Program-made: the position numbers and the translations under genes
In this document: piece by piece, positions 16,011 through 24,510 of the stretch
Position numbering within the stretch: the stretch's first letter is position 1
Layout of the letters: each line of letters begins with the position of its first letter
Notes under the pieces: model-generated
Told to the model about the DNA's origin: nothing
Database searches by the model: none
What the model saw: the letters and a program-made list of their open reading frames with translations, nothing else
Assembly: GCA_018812625.1 (NCBI GenBank)
Contig: JAHJDH010000009.1
Span: forward strand, 1-53,011
Direction of reading: 5' to 3'
Source: Microcaldota archaeon
GTDB lineage: Archaea; Micrarchaeota; Micrarchaeia; Anstonellales; Bilamarchaeaceae
Length of the DNA stretch: 53,011 bases

Positions 16011-17235
16011 GAATTACATTTTCATCGATTGAGTTTACTGCGGAAAGTGGCATGACATATCTTTTGTCAAACACAGTTTGGATGATTATTTTTCCTCTTT
16101 TGGCATCAATGCCAACTATTTTTCCAAGATAGCTGCCATGTTCTGAAATAGCTTCCTTTCCTTCTATTTTCATGTTTACGAGAAGTTCTTTCCTATACCA
16201 ATTGACAAATGTCGTTACGAAATATCCTGCTACCAGTGATATTCCAATGCTAAAGAGGAACCCTCCAAAGTCAACATATGGTTCGCTGATATTGACTATC
16301 CAGCTGCTTCCAACTAACATTACAAATGTTGCAAGTCCTGCTGCAGCAGAATAAAGAATGTATTTTGTGATTCTGAATTTTTTCTTTTCCATTATGGCAT
16401 CGATGCTTTTTCCAACCATAATCAGCAGCAGCCCAACAAAGATAATCCAGATACTATTGCCAATCACATGTGCAACTAACTTTTCGTTTCCAAGATTCAT
16501 TCCAACGCCTCCTTGGAAGGTTTGGTATGCTACAAAAATACCTATAGAAAATATTGCAAATGCACCAATATAGCTAATCCAGCTGGTTCGCTCAAATGAG
16601 AATCTAAAGTCATTGAAAATATCAAATACAATATTGTCAATTCCAAGTATTCTCGTCAAAAGATACATTCCGATAATTATTCCAACTGGCTCAAGTCCGT
16701 ATCCAAAGTAACTGGACAGCGAGAGCAGAATTATCAAAATTGCAGGAATTCCAAGAAGTGTTTTTGAAAAATACGGATCCCGAAGCTTTTCAAGAAGTAC
16801 GAAATATGTTTTTTCAAGTTCTTTTGCCTGCTTAATGAATACGATTTTTGTCGAGTCTATTTTTATCCTCGATTTGATTATTGGTATTATTTCCTCATCT
16901 GCAGCTCCATCTGAAACCAGCACGCATGAAACTGGATTAATCTCAGCGCAAATTTTGTCAAGCTGAGAACTTATTTCCTTATCAGCAGTATATCCAAGGC
17001 GTTTGTCTCCGGTTAATGTTACTACTTCGACATTATGGCCATCTGCCCGCATTTGATCGAATATTTTTATTGAATAATAAATTGCATTGGAATCCGGGTC
17101 TTCCGGATCTGCAAGAGAAAGTGCAACTGCGCCTTCAAGGTTTTTCTCTCTTCCGATAAGAGGACCACTAACCTTTCCTTTTTCGTATAGGTCATTGTCC
17201 CTGTCTATACAAAGAACCAATATCGGACGCTTCAT
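16000..17235 (-). CDS. DUF373-family membrane protein
   Basis: This 411-residue protein fits the archaeal DUF373 family. The soluble N-terminal domain (about 1-150) begins [19 protein letters not shown] and contains [24 protein letters not shown] and [17 protein letters not shown], all family hallmarks. About seven membrane helices follow, and a short C-terminal domain (about 360-411) with [30 protein letters not shown] looks like a small beta fold. The function is unknown; the Asp-rich N-terminal motifs (CIDRDND, DPEDPD) suggest metal or nucleotide binding, which is inference. A strong GGAGGTAG site precedes the ATG and a TATTTAAATA box lies at 17269-17279. Confidence 0.85.
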   Translation of the reverse strand: MKRPILVLCIDRDNDLYEKGKVSGPLIGREKNLEGAVALSLADPEDPDSNAIYYSIKIFDQMRADGHNVEVVTLTGDKRLGYTADKEISSQLDKICAEINPVSCVLVSDGAADEEIIPIIKSRIKIDSTKIVFIKQAKELEKTYFVLLEKLRDPYFSKTLLGIPAILIILLSLSSYFGYGLEPVGIIIGMYLLTRILGIDNIVFDIFNDFRFSFERTSWISYIGAFAIFSIGIFVAYQTFQGGVGMNLGNEKLVAHVIGNSIWIIFVGLLLIMVGKSIDAIMEKKKFRITKYILYSAAAGLATFVMLVGSSWIVNISEPYVDFGGFLFSIGISLVAGYFVTTFVNWYRKELLVNMKIEGKEAISEHGSYLGKIVGIDAKRGKIIIQTVFDKRYVMPLSAVNSIDENVILRS

Positions 17236-17268
17236 CTGCTACCTCCTATAAAATGTATCTTTGATGGG

Positions 17269-17279
17269 ATATTTAAATA
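17269..17279 (-). promoter_or_regulatory. TATA box of the DUF373 gene
   Basis: The minus strand carries TATTTAAATA about 38 nt before the ATG, giving a short leader that contains the GGAGGTAG ribosome site. The plus-strand csl4 promoter lies in the same 146-nt gap, probably around ACTTTAAAAAC (17341-17351). Confidence 0.5.
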
Positions 17280-17381
17280 GGTGATTGTTTGAAAATGTGT
17301 TTTTATAAGTATGTATGTGTTTGTTTAACTTTGGGAAAGTACTTTAAAAACTTCTCATCAATCACTAATAAGTGAATTTTA

Positions 17382-17855
17382 ATGGATAAGAAAAAGCTAG
17401 TTTTACCTGGAGATCATTTACTTAGCTGTGAAGAAGCAGTTCCAGGTGAAAATACATATTCGGAAAATGATGAGATTTATTCAGCATCCTTTGGAGCTGA
17501 GAATGTCAATGCTGGCACTGTTTCTGTAGAGAGGGCAGGAAAGTCTATCGTACTCCCACATGTTGGCATGGAAGTTTATTGCATGGTAATTAAAACTTCA
17601 ACCAACAAAGCAATCTGCACATGCATGTCAGTAAATGAAATGGATGGTAAAGAGCGCTCTTCGGATATAGTTGCTGTTCTTCCTGTAAATGCAATTAGAA
17701 AAGGTTATGTTGATTTTCTTCGTGATGAAATCAAAATCGGAGATATAATCAAAGCAAAAATATCAAAAATGTCTAAGATGGGCATTGATATCAGTATGAT
17801 AGGCCCTGGCCTTGGCATTATCTATGCAAGACCAGGAGGAAGACGAAAAAGGTGA
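17382..17855 (+). CDS. csl4: Exosome subunit Csl4 without C-terminal zinc ribbon
   Basis: Csl4 caps the archaeal exosome and recruits DnaG. This 157-residue protein shows the N-terminal domain (KLVLPGDHLLSCEEAVPGENTY) and an S1 domain (from about VGMEVYCMVIKTSTNKAICTC to KIGDIIKAKISKM). Archaeal Csl4 usually continues with MGVhxAxC..C and a CxxC...CxxC zinc ribbon of about 45 residues. Here the chain ends GLGIIYARPGGRRKR, replacing the ribbon with a short basic tail. The stop lies 4 nt before rpo11, so this is not a frameshift with a readable remainder. The gene heads an operon with rpo11, a signal peptidase and csaA. Confidence 0.85.
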   Translation: MDKKKLVLPGDHLLSCEEAVPGENTYSENDEIYSASFGAENVNAGTVSVERAGKSIVLPHVGMEVYCMVIKTSTNKAICTCMSVNEMDGKERSSDIVAVLPVNAIRKGYVDFLRDEIKIGDIIKAKISKMSKMGIDISMIGPGLGIIYARPGGRRKR

Positions 17856-17859
17856 ACTC

Positions 17860-18138
17860 ATGGAAATTAATATTTTAGTTAAAGAAAAAAATGTTCTTGA
17901 ATTGGAACTTGTTGGTGTGGACCAATCTCTTGCACAAATAATATCTGAAAAACTCAATACTAACAAAGATGTTGAATTTGCATCCTTTAAGGTAGAGCAT
18001 CCAACCCAAGCCGAGCCAAAACTATATATCAGAACAAAGAGTGGAGACCCTTCTAAATTGGTGCTTGAAGCAATTGCAGAGGTCAAAAAAGATATCGGAG
18101 ATTTCAGAAAACAATTTACTGACATCTCAAGTGAATGA
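17860..18138 (+). CDS. rpo11: RNA polymerase subunit Rpo11 (RpoL)
   Basis: This 92-residue subunit forms the Rpo3-Rpo11 heterodimer that nucleates assembly of archaeal RNA polymerase. Typical segments are LELELVGVDQSLAQIISEKLN, then VEFASFKVEHPTQAEPKLYIRTK, and the C-terminal helix. The ATG at 17860 is selected because an AGGTGA ribosome site lies just before it at the csl4 stop; a longer form would start inside csl4. The csl4-rpo11 pairing is common in archaea. The sequence is full length and unremarkable. Confidence 0.93.
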   Translation: MEINILVKEKNVLELELVGVDQSLAQIISEKLNTNKDVEFASFKVEHPTQAEPKLYIRTKSGDPSKLVLEAIAEVKKDIGDFRKQFTDISSE

Positions 18139-18139
18139 C

Positions 18140-19132
18140 ATGTTTGATCTAAAAAAAATGAAGAAGATGCATCTTCAAGCCGGAGTGCTATTAGGTACTC
18201 TTCTCATTTTTCTAATTGCTAATTTTATTTTTGCAGATAGTTCACTTAGTTTTATTCCGCCTTTGATTGGGGCGGTTATTGTTATTGAAATATTTGTTTT
18301 TGTTGGCATGGAGGTTAAGGCCGGGGCCATCAAGCATGGCTGGAAACACGAAGTTCTCGATACTCTTGTTGCACTTCTTGTTGCTGTTTGCATCTGGTAT
18401 GGTGCATCATTCATACTCAATACTGAAACTCCAATATCCGGGGTTGTTTCATGCAGCATGCTTCCAAATCTTCAACGTGGAGATTTTGTACTTGTTCATG
18501 GAGGTCCCATCAATGCATATGAACTTGAGATGACTCAACAAGAGCTCGAGTCACTAAATGGCAAATCAGAAATTACATATGGCAATAAAAGCGCTACAAT
18601 AAAGGGATCCATTTTCTCCTATTGTGTTTTCAATCGTCATACTGATATGTGCCAGGCATTTGTGAACTCCCCAGATGAATTTGTTGAAGAAAAAGGTGCA
18701 TTTACCTACACTTATGATCGCTGTCCATTGACCTATTCAAATGATACTCAAGTTTCACAGCCATGTGTCACTTCAGTAATATTCCATGGCCAAGAATATT
18801 TGACAAATTTCTCCAATGACATCATGATCTACAATCCCCCGCAAACAGACTATTATTCGCTAATTGGGGATATTGTTCACCGGACAATGTTCAAAATCAA
18901 TGTCGATGACAAGTCTTATTATCTTACTCGCGGAGACAACAATCCGATACTTGACATTCAGATTTACAATTATCAGAATAATCTTGAAAACAGGCCGGTT
19001 CCAGAAGAACATGTTCGTGGAAAAGTGATTTTGAGAATCCCTATCCTTGGATATTTCAAGCTATTTTTATCCGGATATCTCCAGGAAGATCCACAGTGCA
19101 GAACTCAATTGGAATTTCCAACAGCTGGTTGA
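18140..19132 (+). CDS. Signal peptidase I, archaeal/ER type (S26B)
   Basis: This 330-residue membrane protease removes signal peptides outside the membrane. Three hydrophobic segments (about 12-31, 36-56 and 72-92) precede the catalytic domain. The catalytic Ser is in CSMLP (Ser106). Instead of the bacterial Lys, a His appears in GDIVHR (His247), as in archaeal and Sec11 enzymes, with the Asp pair in [11 protein letters not shown] (Asp266, Asp272). An insert of about 100 residues (roughly 122-225, four or more Cys) separates the Ser and His boxes and makes it much longer than Sec11. The start at 18140 is one base after the rpo11 stop. Confidence 0.9.
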   Translation: MFDLKKMKKMHLQAGVLLGTLLIFLIANFIFADSSLSFIPPLIGAVIVIEIFVFVGMEVKAGAIKHGWKHEVLDTLVALLVAVCIWYGASFILNTETPISGVVSCSMLPNLQRGDFVLVHGGPINAYELEMTQQELESLNGKSEITYGNKSATIKGSIFSYCVFNRHTDMCQAFVNSPDEFVEEKGAFTYTYDRCPLTYSNDTQVSQPCVTSVIFHGQEYLTNFSNDIMIYNPPQTDYYSLIGDIVHRTMFKINVDDKSYYLTRGDNNPILDIQIYNYQNNLENRPVPEEHVRGKVILRIPILGYFKLFLSGYLQEDPQCRTQLEFPTAG

Positions 19133-19133
19133 A

Positions 19134-19463
19134 ATGACAATTTCGTGGAATGATTTTGAAAAGGTTGAACTTCGAGTTGGGACTATTGTATCAGTTGAAG
19201 ATTTTCCAGAAGCAAAAGTTCCTGCATACAAGCTGAAAATTGATTTTGGAGAATTTGGAATCAAAAAATCAAGCGCGCAAATAACAAAATTATACAAAAA
19301 AGAGGATCTGTTTGGGCGCCAGGTAATATGCGTGACTAATTTTGCTCCAAAACAAATCGGTCCATTCATTTCAGAGGTTTTGACTACTGGTTTTTACACT
19401 GAAGATGGAGTTGTCTTATCTGGACCAGATAAAACTGTTCCAAACGGTTCTAAACTAGCCTAG
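19134..19463 (+). CDS. csaA: CsaA-like tRNA-binding domain protein
   Basis: This 109-residue protein is a stand-alone OB fold of the tRNA-binding type, also found at the C-terminus of methionyl-tRNA synthetase. Signatures are [33 protein letters not shown], then [31 protein letters not shown]. CsaA proteins dimerise; a chaperone role in protein export was reported in Bacillus, and tRNA binding is known for relatives. Being next to a signal peptidase fits an export role, but that is context only. The start is one base after the peptidase stop. It converges with a GNAT gene, with a 4-nt overlap. Confidence 0.9.
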   Translation: MTISWNDFEKVELRVGTIVSVEDFPEAKVPAYKLKIDFGEFGIKKSSAQITKLYKKEDLFGRQVICVTNFAPKQIGPFISEVLTTGFYTEDGVVLSGPDKTVPNGSKLA

Positions 19464-19987
19464 AGCTTCATGTAAATCATATCGCAGTATTTTCCTCTAT
19501 GCTTTATCCACTTTGGAAATCTTGCAAATTCTCTGAACCCGACTTTTGAATAGAGGTTATGTGCAATTTTGTTTGTTGAAAATACTGTTAGAACCATGTT
19601 CTTTGGATTATATATCTTTCTTGCCTTCCTAATGTTCAGTCGCAACAGCGCTTCTCCAAGGCCAATCCCGCGAAACTCCTTTGCAATTGCAATTCCAAGA
19701 GAAGCATTTCCTTTTTCTTTGAATTTTCCAAGATTTGCTCCAGAAGTTCCGGCAATTTTTCCAGAGATTCTAGCAACCAGAGTATATCCTATCCTTTTCT
19801 TTTGATTTTCAATTTGCATTTTTTTCCATTCTTCCTCTTGTTTCAAATTGAATTTTTTATCGGCTAATATATTTGTTTTCTCATCAATCAATCTATTGAT
19901 AAATCTGAGGTATTCTGCAGTACTATCATCTTTTTTGACAAATGATACTATTGCAACTCTCCCGTCATCAAGTATTAACTTATCCAT
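19460..19987 (-). CDS. GNAT-family N-acetyltransferase
   Basis: This 175-residue protein has the GNAT core: [50 protein letters not shown] with the acetyl-CoA motif RGIGLG, and [21 protein letters not shown]. It resembles RimI/RimJ-type protein or small-molecule acetyltransferases, substrate unknown. I use the ATG at 19987; a GTG four codons upstream lies within a GGTGG site. The start overlaps the end of the helical orphan gene by 8 nt, so the pair is one transcript. Confidence 0.85.
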   Translation of the reverse strand: MDKLILDDGRVAIVSFVKKDDSTAEYLRFINRLIDEKTNILADKKFNLKQEEEWKKMQIENQKKRIGYTLVARISGKIAGTSGANLGKFKEKGNASLGIAIAKEFRGIGLGEALLRLNIRKARKIYNPKNMVLTVFSTNKIAHNLYSKVGFREFARFPKWIKHRGKYCDMIYMKL

Positions 19988-20654
19988 AATGCCGTCCACC
20001 AGTTTCTTCGGTCATGGTATCTTGAAGTCTTTCTTTGATTTTTTCCTTTTCTTTAGTGCTAATTTTCATTTTGTCTATTTTTTCATTCCATTTAGCGAGT
20101 GCGGAACTTATTGATTTCATGCTTCTATCACTATCAACAATCTTCACATACTCCAGGAGTGCGTTCAGTGCATATATGGAGTCAGAATCTCCAAGTGATC
20201 TGATTATTGCTGCTCTGAGCATGTGATTTACTTCATTTTCCATTGTGCAGAGTCTGGTGTAGTGATATGTCAGCAGTTTTGCAGCATCATCCTTGTTTAG
20301 CTTTCCAAGGAGATAATACAGCTCACATGCCCCTTCAATTGAGGTATTGTAGTTGAATATTGCACGATAAACCCCCATCCTTACCTGGGAAGGGTCCTTG
20401 TCAGCATTTTTCATTTTCATATATTCGTGCGTATGCATAATCCGAAATTCTGATGTTTTTGCAAGTGTTTCATGCACCATGTAAATAAGCAGCTGCCTTA
20501 CTGTATCATCTCCAGAATTGTGGATTTTTATCAGTTTTTTTACTGCGTCCTTCTTTGCCTTCTCATCTACTGCAACTGGATAAAATCTGATTGCAAATAA
20601 TGCCTTTTCAATTTCCTTTAGTGATTCTTCTGCAATTTTATTCTGTTCTGTCAC
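19980..20654 (-). CDS. Conserved-looking helical protein of unknown function
   Basis: I do not recognise this 224-residue protein. It is almost all helical and carries repeated amphipathic helices of about 30-40 residues (for example AVKKLIKIHNSGDDTVRQLLIYMVHE and AAIIRSLGDSDSIYALNALLEYVKI), which suggests a HEAT- or ARM-like solenoid. Lys, Glu and Met are abundant. It starts with GTG after a GAGGTGG ribosome site. The downstream GNAT gene overlaps its end, so the two may act together, for example as scaffold and enzyme, but that is only a guess. Confidence 0.7.
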   Translation of the reverse strand: MTEQNKIAEESLKEIEKALFAIRFYPVAVDEKAKKDAVKKLIKIHNSGDDTVRQLLIYMVHETLAKTSEFRIMHTHEYMKMKNADKDPSQVRMGVYRAIFNYNTSIEGACELYYLLGKLNKDDAAKLLTYHYTRLCTMENEVNHMLRAAIIRSLGDSDSIYALNALLEYVKIVDSDRSMKSISSALAKWNEKIDKMKISTKEKEKIKERLQDTMTEETGGRHYG

Positions 20655-20706
20655 CCAACCACCTCATTATAAATCTAGCATATCATAGCTAGTTTAGGGT
20701 GTGTGA

Positions 20707-21249
20707 TTGATATTTGCAACAAGTAATATAAACAAATTCAATGAGGCAAAAGAAATTCTCAAAAATTACGAACTAACTCATCTTCAATTTGATTATACTG
20801 AGATTCGTTCTGATTCTCTCGAAGAGATCGCAAGAATCTCTGTTCGTGCAGCATACCGTATGTGCAAAGAAGCTGTTTTTGTAGAAGATACTGGACTTTT
20901 TATCAATCATCTCTCGGGGTTCCCAGGAACATACTCCGGATGGGTGCAAAAAAAAATTGGGAATGCTGGCATTTTGAAACTTATGGAAGGGGTTGAGGAT
21001 CGTACTGCAACTTTTGATACCATTATTGCATATATGATGGATAAGGAGCATGTTTCGTTTGTTCGAGGAAAATGCGAAGGAACAATATCCCTTGAACCTC
21101 GTGGAACAAATGGATTTGATTATGATTCTATCTTTGTTCCAGACGGGGAACATCAGACGTTCGCTGAAAGCATAGAATTAAAAAACAAGCTATCACATAG
21201 ATATAACGCGCTTCTAGAATTCTCTAAGAGAATACCTCTTAGAACTTAA
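20707..21249 (+). CDS. rdgB: XTP/dITP diphosphatase (RdgB/HAM1 family)
   Basis: This 180-residue house-cleaning enzyme hydrolyses non-canonical purine triphosphates to monophosphates. Motifs are FATSNINKFNEAKEIL (substrate entry), VEDTGLFINHLSGFPGTYSGWV (metal and base binding), GFDYDSIFVPDG, and the C-terminal SHRYNAL. It starts with TTG behind an AGGGTG site; no closer ATG exists. It is divergent from the helical orphan gene, with 52 nt between them and an ATTATAAAT element (20666-20674) as its likely TATA box. It lies just upstream of ribosomal genes uS15 and eS1. Confidence 0.92.
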   Translation: MIFATSNINKFNEAKEILKNYELTHLQFDYTEIRSDSLEEIARISVRAAYRMCKEAVFVEDTGLFINHLSGFPGTYSGWVQKKIGNAGILKLMEGVEDRTATFDTIIAYMMDKEHVSFVRGKCEGTISLEPRGTNGFDYDSIFVPDGEHQTFAESIELKNKLSHRYNALLEFSKRIPLRT

Positions 21250-21302
21250 TCTATATTTTAGATGTATTGACCGCTCTAGGTCAGTAAAATTCGGATGATT
21301 TT

Positions 21303-21758
21303 ATGGCAAGATTACATTCAAAGAAAAAAGGTAAGTCTGGGACAAAACGTCCAAAGAGTACTGATAAGCCTTCTTGGGTTACTATGAGTAAAGATGATCT
21401 TCAGGAGCTTATTATTAAAAACGCCAGAGAAGGTGTTTCTACAGCCAAGATTGGTTTGCTTTTGCGAGATCAGCATGGAATTGCAAATGTTAGAACCATT
21501 CTCGGAATGCCCATCGGAGCATTCCTTGCAAAGGAGAATGTTTCTCCAGAATATCCAGATGATCTTCTCAACCTAATCAAAAAGGCAGTAAGAATGTCTG
21601 CTCATTTAAAGGGAACAAAAAACGATACACACAACAATGTTAAACTTGGTCATGTCGAATCAAAGATTAACAGGCTTGTGAAATACTATTCTGGAAAGGG
21701 AAGAATCCCACAAGGATGGAAATACGAGCGCGACAAAGCAGCGCTACTTGTAAAGTGA
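21303..21758 (+). CDS. rps15: Small-subunit ribosomal protein uS15
   Basis: This is the 151-residue archaeal/eukaryotic form of S15 (eukaryotic S13). The extended N-terminus MARLHSKKKGKSGTKRP and the segment SAKIGLLLRDQHGI-like (STAKIGLLLRDQHGIANV) are typical, and the core LGHVESKINRLVKYY binds the central domain of 16S rRNA. A GGATGAT ribosome site precedes the ATG, and a CTATATTTTA box about 45 nt upstream is the likely promoter. It is followed 10 nt later by eS1, a frequent archaeal arrangement. Confidence 0.96.
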   Translation: MARLHSKKKGKSGTKRPKSTDKPSWVTMSKDDLQELIIKNAREGVSTAKIGLLLRDQHGIANVRTILGMPIGAFLAKENVSPEYPDDLLNLIKKAVRMSAHLKGTKNDTHNNVKLGHVESKINRLVKYYSGKGRIPQGWKYERDKAALLVK

Positions 21759-21768
21759 TGGTGATTTT

Positions 21769-22362
21769 GTGGGCGGAAGAAAAGTTAAAGCAGTAGATAA
21801 GTGGAAATCAAAGAAATGGTATACTGTTAAAGCACCAGCTTTGTTTGATGGTAAAGATATTGGAGAACTTGTTGCATCAGATCCAAAGAAGCTTACGGAC
21901 AGAATTGTCCGAACAAGTCTCTTTGAACTTGGGTCTGGTGGGTCTTCACAAATAGCAATGTTTACAACATTGAAATTCAGAATCACCAATGTTAGTGGTG
22001 TTGAGGCAACGACCAAACTTCTTGGTCATGAGATTGCCCCATCATTTATCAAAACATTTGCACGACGTGGAAAATCACTTATTCATCAGGTTGTTGATGA
22101 GAAAACAAAAGATGGTGAGGGACTCCGGCTAAAGCTTATTGCAGTTACAAGTTCTGGTGTTAGTCAAAATACTAGAAGAAACCTCAGAGAAATTCTTGTT
22201 GAAGAAACCTTGGCAGCAATCAAGGAAAAACCATACGATGAGATAATGCAGGATGTTGTTTTTGGTAGACTTTCATCTAGAATCTTCTCAAGACTTAAGA
22301 AAATCACTAAAATGCGAAGAGTTGAAATTCGAAAGTCTGAACGTGGAGAAACCTTTAACTAA
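21769..22362 (+). CDS. rps3ae: Small-subunit ribosomal protein eS1 (S3Ae)
   Basis: This 197-residue protein has the S3Ae pattern: KVKAVDKWKSKKWYTVKAP at the start, FTTLKFRITNVSGVEATTKLLGHE, and the C-terminal RVEIRKSE. It binds the platform of the 30S subunit near the mRNA exit. It starts with GTG after a GGTGATTTT site that overlaps the uS15 stop region. A T-rich stretch follows the stop, yet NAC begins 30 nt later, so partial read-through is possible. Confidence 0.95.
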   Translation: MGGRKVKAVDKWKSKKWYTVKAPALFDGKDIGELVASDPKKLTDRIVRTSLFELGSGGSSQIAMFTTLKFRITNVSGVEATTKLLGHEIAPSFIKTFARRGKSLIHQVVDEKTKDGEGLRLKLIAVTSSGVSQNTRRNLREILVEETLAAIKEKPYDEIMQDVVFGRLSSRIFSRLKKITKMRRVEIRKSERGETFN

Positions 22363-22379
22363 TTTTTTTCTTAATTTTA
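22363..22379 (+). terminator. Possible T-rich terminator after eS1
   Basis: A run of seven T, then CTTAATTTTAT, follows the eS1 stop. It could lower read-through into nac, which has its own GGGGGAT ribosome site. Confidence 0.35.
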
Positions 22380-22392
22380 TCGGGGGATAATT

Positions 22393-22728
22393 ATGATACC
22401 TGGCGCAATGGATCCAAAAAAAATGCAGGCAATGATGAAACAAATGGGAATTCAATCTGATGATATTCCCGCAACTTCTGTAGTTATTGAAACAGAATCA
22501 GAAAAAATGACAATTCTAAATCCTCAAGTGGTAAAAATCACCATGCAGGGGCAGGAATCATTCCAGATCACTGGTTCTGTTCAAGTTGAAGAAAAAACTT
22601 CTTCTGAAGATCTTAAAATGGTCATGGAACAGGCTGGCTGCAGCGAAGAAGAGGCCCAGAGCGCGCTTGAGCAGACTAATGGGGATATTGCAGAGGCAAT
22701 TCTTCTAATTGCTGATGGGAAGGAATAA
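22393..22728 (+). CDS. nac: Archaeal nascent polypeptide-associated complex protein
   Basis: This 111-residue protein has the NAC dimerisation domain (about 24-70: ATSVVIETESEKMTILNPQVVKITMQGQESFQITG) and a C-terminal UBA domain (about 73-110: DLKMVMEQAGCSEEEAQSALEQTNGDIAEAILLI). Archaeal NAC is a homodimer that binds nascent chains at the ribosome exit. The Met-rich N-terminus (DPKKMQAMMKQMGI) is typical. A strong GGGGGATAA site precedes the ATG. Its place after two ribosomal protein genes fits co-expression with the translation machinery. Confidence 0.95.
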   Translation: MIPGAMDPKKMQAMMKQMGIQSDDIPATSVVIETESEKMTILNPQVVKITMQGQESFQITGSVQVEEKTSSEDLKMVMEQAGCSEEEAQSALEQTNGDIAEAILLIADGKE

Positions 22729-22752
22729 AAATTTTAGGTCGTTAACCTCCTT

Positions 22753-23334
22753 ATGGGAATTCGGCGGGAACTATTGCTAATTGTTATACTGATAGTCATT
22801 GTTGCAGTTCTTGCAATGGCAGTTCGTTTCTTCAATGTCAATGTTGTTGAGGCAGATGCCAGCAACTTTGTGATGGAAGATCTACAGAGCAAATATCCTT
22901 ATGCAGATATTGGAATCATGGCTATTTCTTCTCAGTATAATGAGGCCGGAGGAAAGTATTTTGAGGTTAAAGCAAAAGTGACTGCTGCACCAGAAACAAA
23001 ATGTCCTGAGCGCTCTCACATATACTATAATTATCCTGCTCAGAATTTCGTTCCACAGCCCCCAGAAGTAATTACCAAAAATTGTGTTGTTTGCAGCAAG
23101 GGAATCTGCAATATTGCATTCCCAGAAGAAGCAATCATTGCATCTCATACTTTTGAGGGAACTGAAAATGTTCGTAGTTATCTTCAGGCAAATCAGAATG
23201 CAATCCCATATGTAAATGAGAATAATAACTCTTGGGAAGTGGTTTGGAACTCTCAAACTGCAGATTCATATTATGCAGTTACGCTACATCGAAATGGGAC
23301 TATCCTAGGACTTGGGTCGATTAGCAAATCTTGA
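22753..23334 (+). CDS. Membrane-anchored extracytoplasmic protein of unknown function
   Basis: I do not recognise this 193-residue protein. A single hydrophobic helix (about 6-25, LLLIVILIVIVAVLAMAV) anchors the N-terminus, and the rest appears to lie outside the membrane. The exposed part carries Cys residues in KCPER, CVVC and GICN, so it may be held by disulfides. The last part (SWEVVWNSQTADSYYAVTLHRNGTILGLG) reads like a PepSY-like strand-helix-strand unit. The gene overlaps the rtcA 3' end (convergent) by 14 nt. Confidence 0.65.
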   Translation: MGIRRELLLIVILIVIVAVLAMAVRFFNVNVVEADASNFVMEDLQSKYPYADIGIMAISSQYNEAGGKYFEVKAKVTAAPETKCPERSHIYYNYPAQNFVPQPPEVITKNCVVCSKGICNIAFPEEAIIASHTFEGTENVRSYLQANQNAIPYVNENNNSWEVVWNSQTADSYYAVTLHRNGTILGLGSISKS

Positions 23335-24283
23335 TTTTATTTTCTTTTATTTCTATTTTTCTATCTAAAAATCTCGAGACAACATCTATATTCGTTCTCA
23401 AATGACTGCTTAACTCACTTGTCGAGTATTCTGTTTCTCCTTTTGCAAGGGCTCCATATATCACTAGTTGGTCTGCAAGATGGAGGTCTACTTCTGCAGT
23501 TTCCTTATTCAAATTATCAAGGGCCTCTTGTGCCACAATCTCTGCTCTTTTTCCTTTTTCTCCAGGGACATATGAGCCTCTAAGCCCCTTGAAACATGTT
23601 ATCGCGTTTCCAACAGAAAGTGATTGTTCCTCGTGAATCTTGACATTTTCAATTTTATTTTGTACAAATATCTTCTTTTCCCGAATTGCAATGCTTTGGT
23701 CTAAGCCTGCAATCCTTATAATAGCTTGAATTTCATCATCTGATGTCCAGGTTTTGCATCCATGCAATTCTACTCGCTCTATTGAAAATTCAATAATCCC
23801 GCCGCCTTTTGGATAAAATCCAGTTTTGATCATTTTGCAATCCATCTGCACTCCAAATCTCTTAATTGCAGTTGCAAATACCTTTTCAAAATAATCATAG
23901 CTTGGAGCTTTCATTACATGCGTGCCTCCGATAATTCTAATCTGGCTTTTTTTCTGTGCTCTGATTAAAATTGGCAATATGGTTTGTGCAACAAGAATGA
24001 CTGATCCTGCAGTTCCAATATTAAACTCGTATTTTCCACCGACTATCTTTCCAGGAGAAAATATCAGTTCTGTGCTTCCAAGCTCTGCACCTTCAATGGT
24101 GCCTCTGCAGATTTTTCTAACTGAATTACATGCCATCAAATGCTGGGGTCTTAGGCCTGGGTTGTTTCGGCCTGCTCGAATATTGTAAATCCTAACTTTT
24201 TTTCCTGTTATTGATGCTAAGCTGAGTGCTGATCGGATTATCTGTCCGCCACCTTCTCCTTTTGATCCATCTATTTCAATCAT
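23321..24283 (-). CDS. rtcA: RNA 3'-terminal phosphate cyclase
   Basis: RtcA uses ATP to convert RNA 3'-phosphates to 2',3'-cyclic phosphates through an adenylated histidine. This 320-residue protein has the family start EIDGSKGEGGGQIIRSALSL, the GLRPQHL motif, KGGG in GFYPKGGGIIEF, and the catalytic His268 in HLADQL. It is a little shorter than the E. coli enzyme (338) but complete. A GAGGTA ribosome site precedes the ATG. The start overlaps by one base (TAATG) a 27-codon reading frame that duplicates the first 12 codons of rtcA. Promoter elements lie upstream at 24511-24520. Confidence 0.95.
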   Translation of the reverse strand: MIEIDGSKGEGGGQIIRSALSLASITGKKVRIYNIRAGRNNPGLRPQHLMACNSVRKICRGTIEGAELGSTELIFSPGKIVGGKYEFNIGTAGSVILVAQTILPILIRAQKKSQIRIIGGTHVMKAPSYDYFEKVFATAIKRFGVQMDCKMIKTGFYPKGGGIIEFSIERVELHGCKTWTSDDEIQAIIRIAGLDQSIAIREKKIFVQNKIENVKIHEEQSLSVGNAITCFKGLRGSYVPGEKGKRAEIVAQEALDNLNKETAEVDLHLADQLVIYGALAKGETEYSTSELSSHLRTNIDVVSRFLDRKIEIKENKIKIC

Positions 24284-24286
24284 TAG
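24249..24286. repeat. Direct repeat, copy 1 (5' end of rtcA)
   Basis: These 38 bp covering the rtcA start are repeated exactly at 24332-24369, 83 bp upstream of the gene. The adjoining ribosome-site bases (TACCTC on the plus strand) are also shared. Confidence 0.9.
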
Positions 24287-24366
24287 AGTACCTCTGGATA
24301 TGAAGGTGGGTATTGAACTTGTTCAATTTGACCACCTTCTCCTTTTGATCCATCTATTTCAATCAT
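24283..24366 (-). CDS. 27-residue leader reading frame duplicating the RtcA N-terminus
   Basis: The frame starts with an ATG behind GAGGTAA and reads the same first 12 residues as RtcA (MIEIDGSKGEGG), then QIEQVQYPPSYPEVL, and stops with TAA whose last two bases begin the rtcA ATG. A ribosome ending here could re-initiate on rtcA. It is either the scar of a recent partial tandem duplication or a functional upstream frame. Whether it is translated is unknown. Confidence 0.45.
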   Translation of the reverse strand: MIEIDGSKGEGGQIEQVQYPPSYPEVL

Positions 24367-24369
24367 TAG
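24332..24369. repeat. Direct repeat, copy 2 (upstream duplicate of rtcA start)
   Basis: This copy is identical over 38 bp to 24249-24286 and preserves the ATG, the first 12 codons and a GAGGTAA ribosome site. After GEGG the reading diverges from RtcA. Confidence 0.9.
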
Positions 24370-24423
24370 TTTACCTCGTGAAAGTTAGAAATACTTCTGC
24401 ACCAGAAACGTAAACAGAAATAG

Positions 24424-24445
24424 GCCAGCGCATCTCTGCGCTGGC
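24424..24445 (-). ncRNA. Perfect 9-bp hairpin with GAGA tetraloop (leader structure or small RNA)
   Basis: On the minus strand GCCAGCGCA, loop GAGA, TGCGCTGGC forms a perfect GC-rich stem with a GNRA loop in an otherwise AT-rich region. It lies downstream of the minus-strand TATA box, in the presumed rtcA leader. No T tract follows, so it does not look like a terminator. It could be part of a small RNA or a regulatory or processing element. No known RNA family was recognised. Confidence 0.45.
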
Positions 24446-24510
24446 AAGGCGACCAGTTATCCTCCCATGCACTAAAAAAAGAGCGTGATGTTATGATTAA
24501 GATTAGGAAT

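Noticed and set aside
24400-24500. tRNA, SRP RNA or RNase P RNA around the GC-rich hairpin
   Set aside because: No T-loop sequence, SRP helix 8 signature or RNase P core motif could be found.
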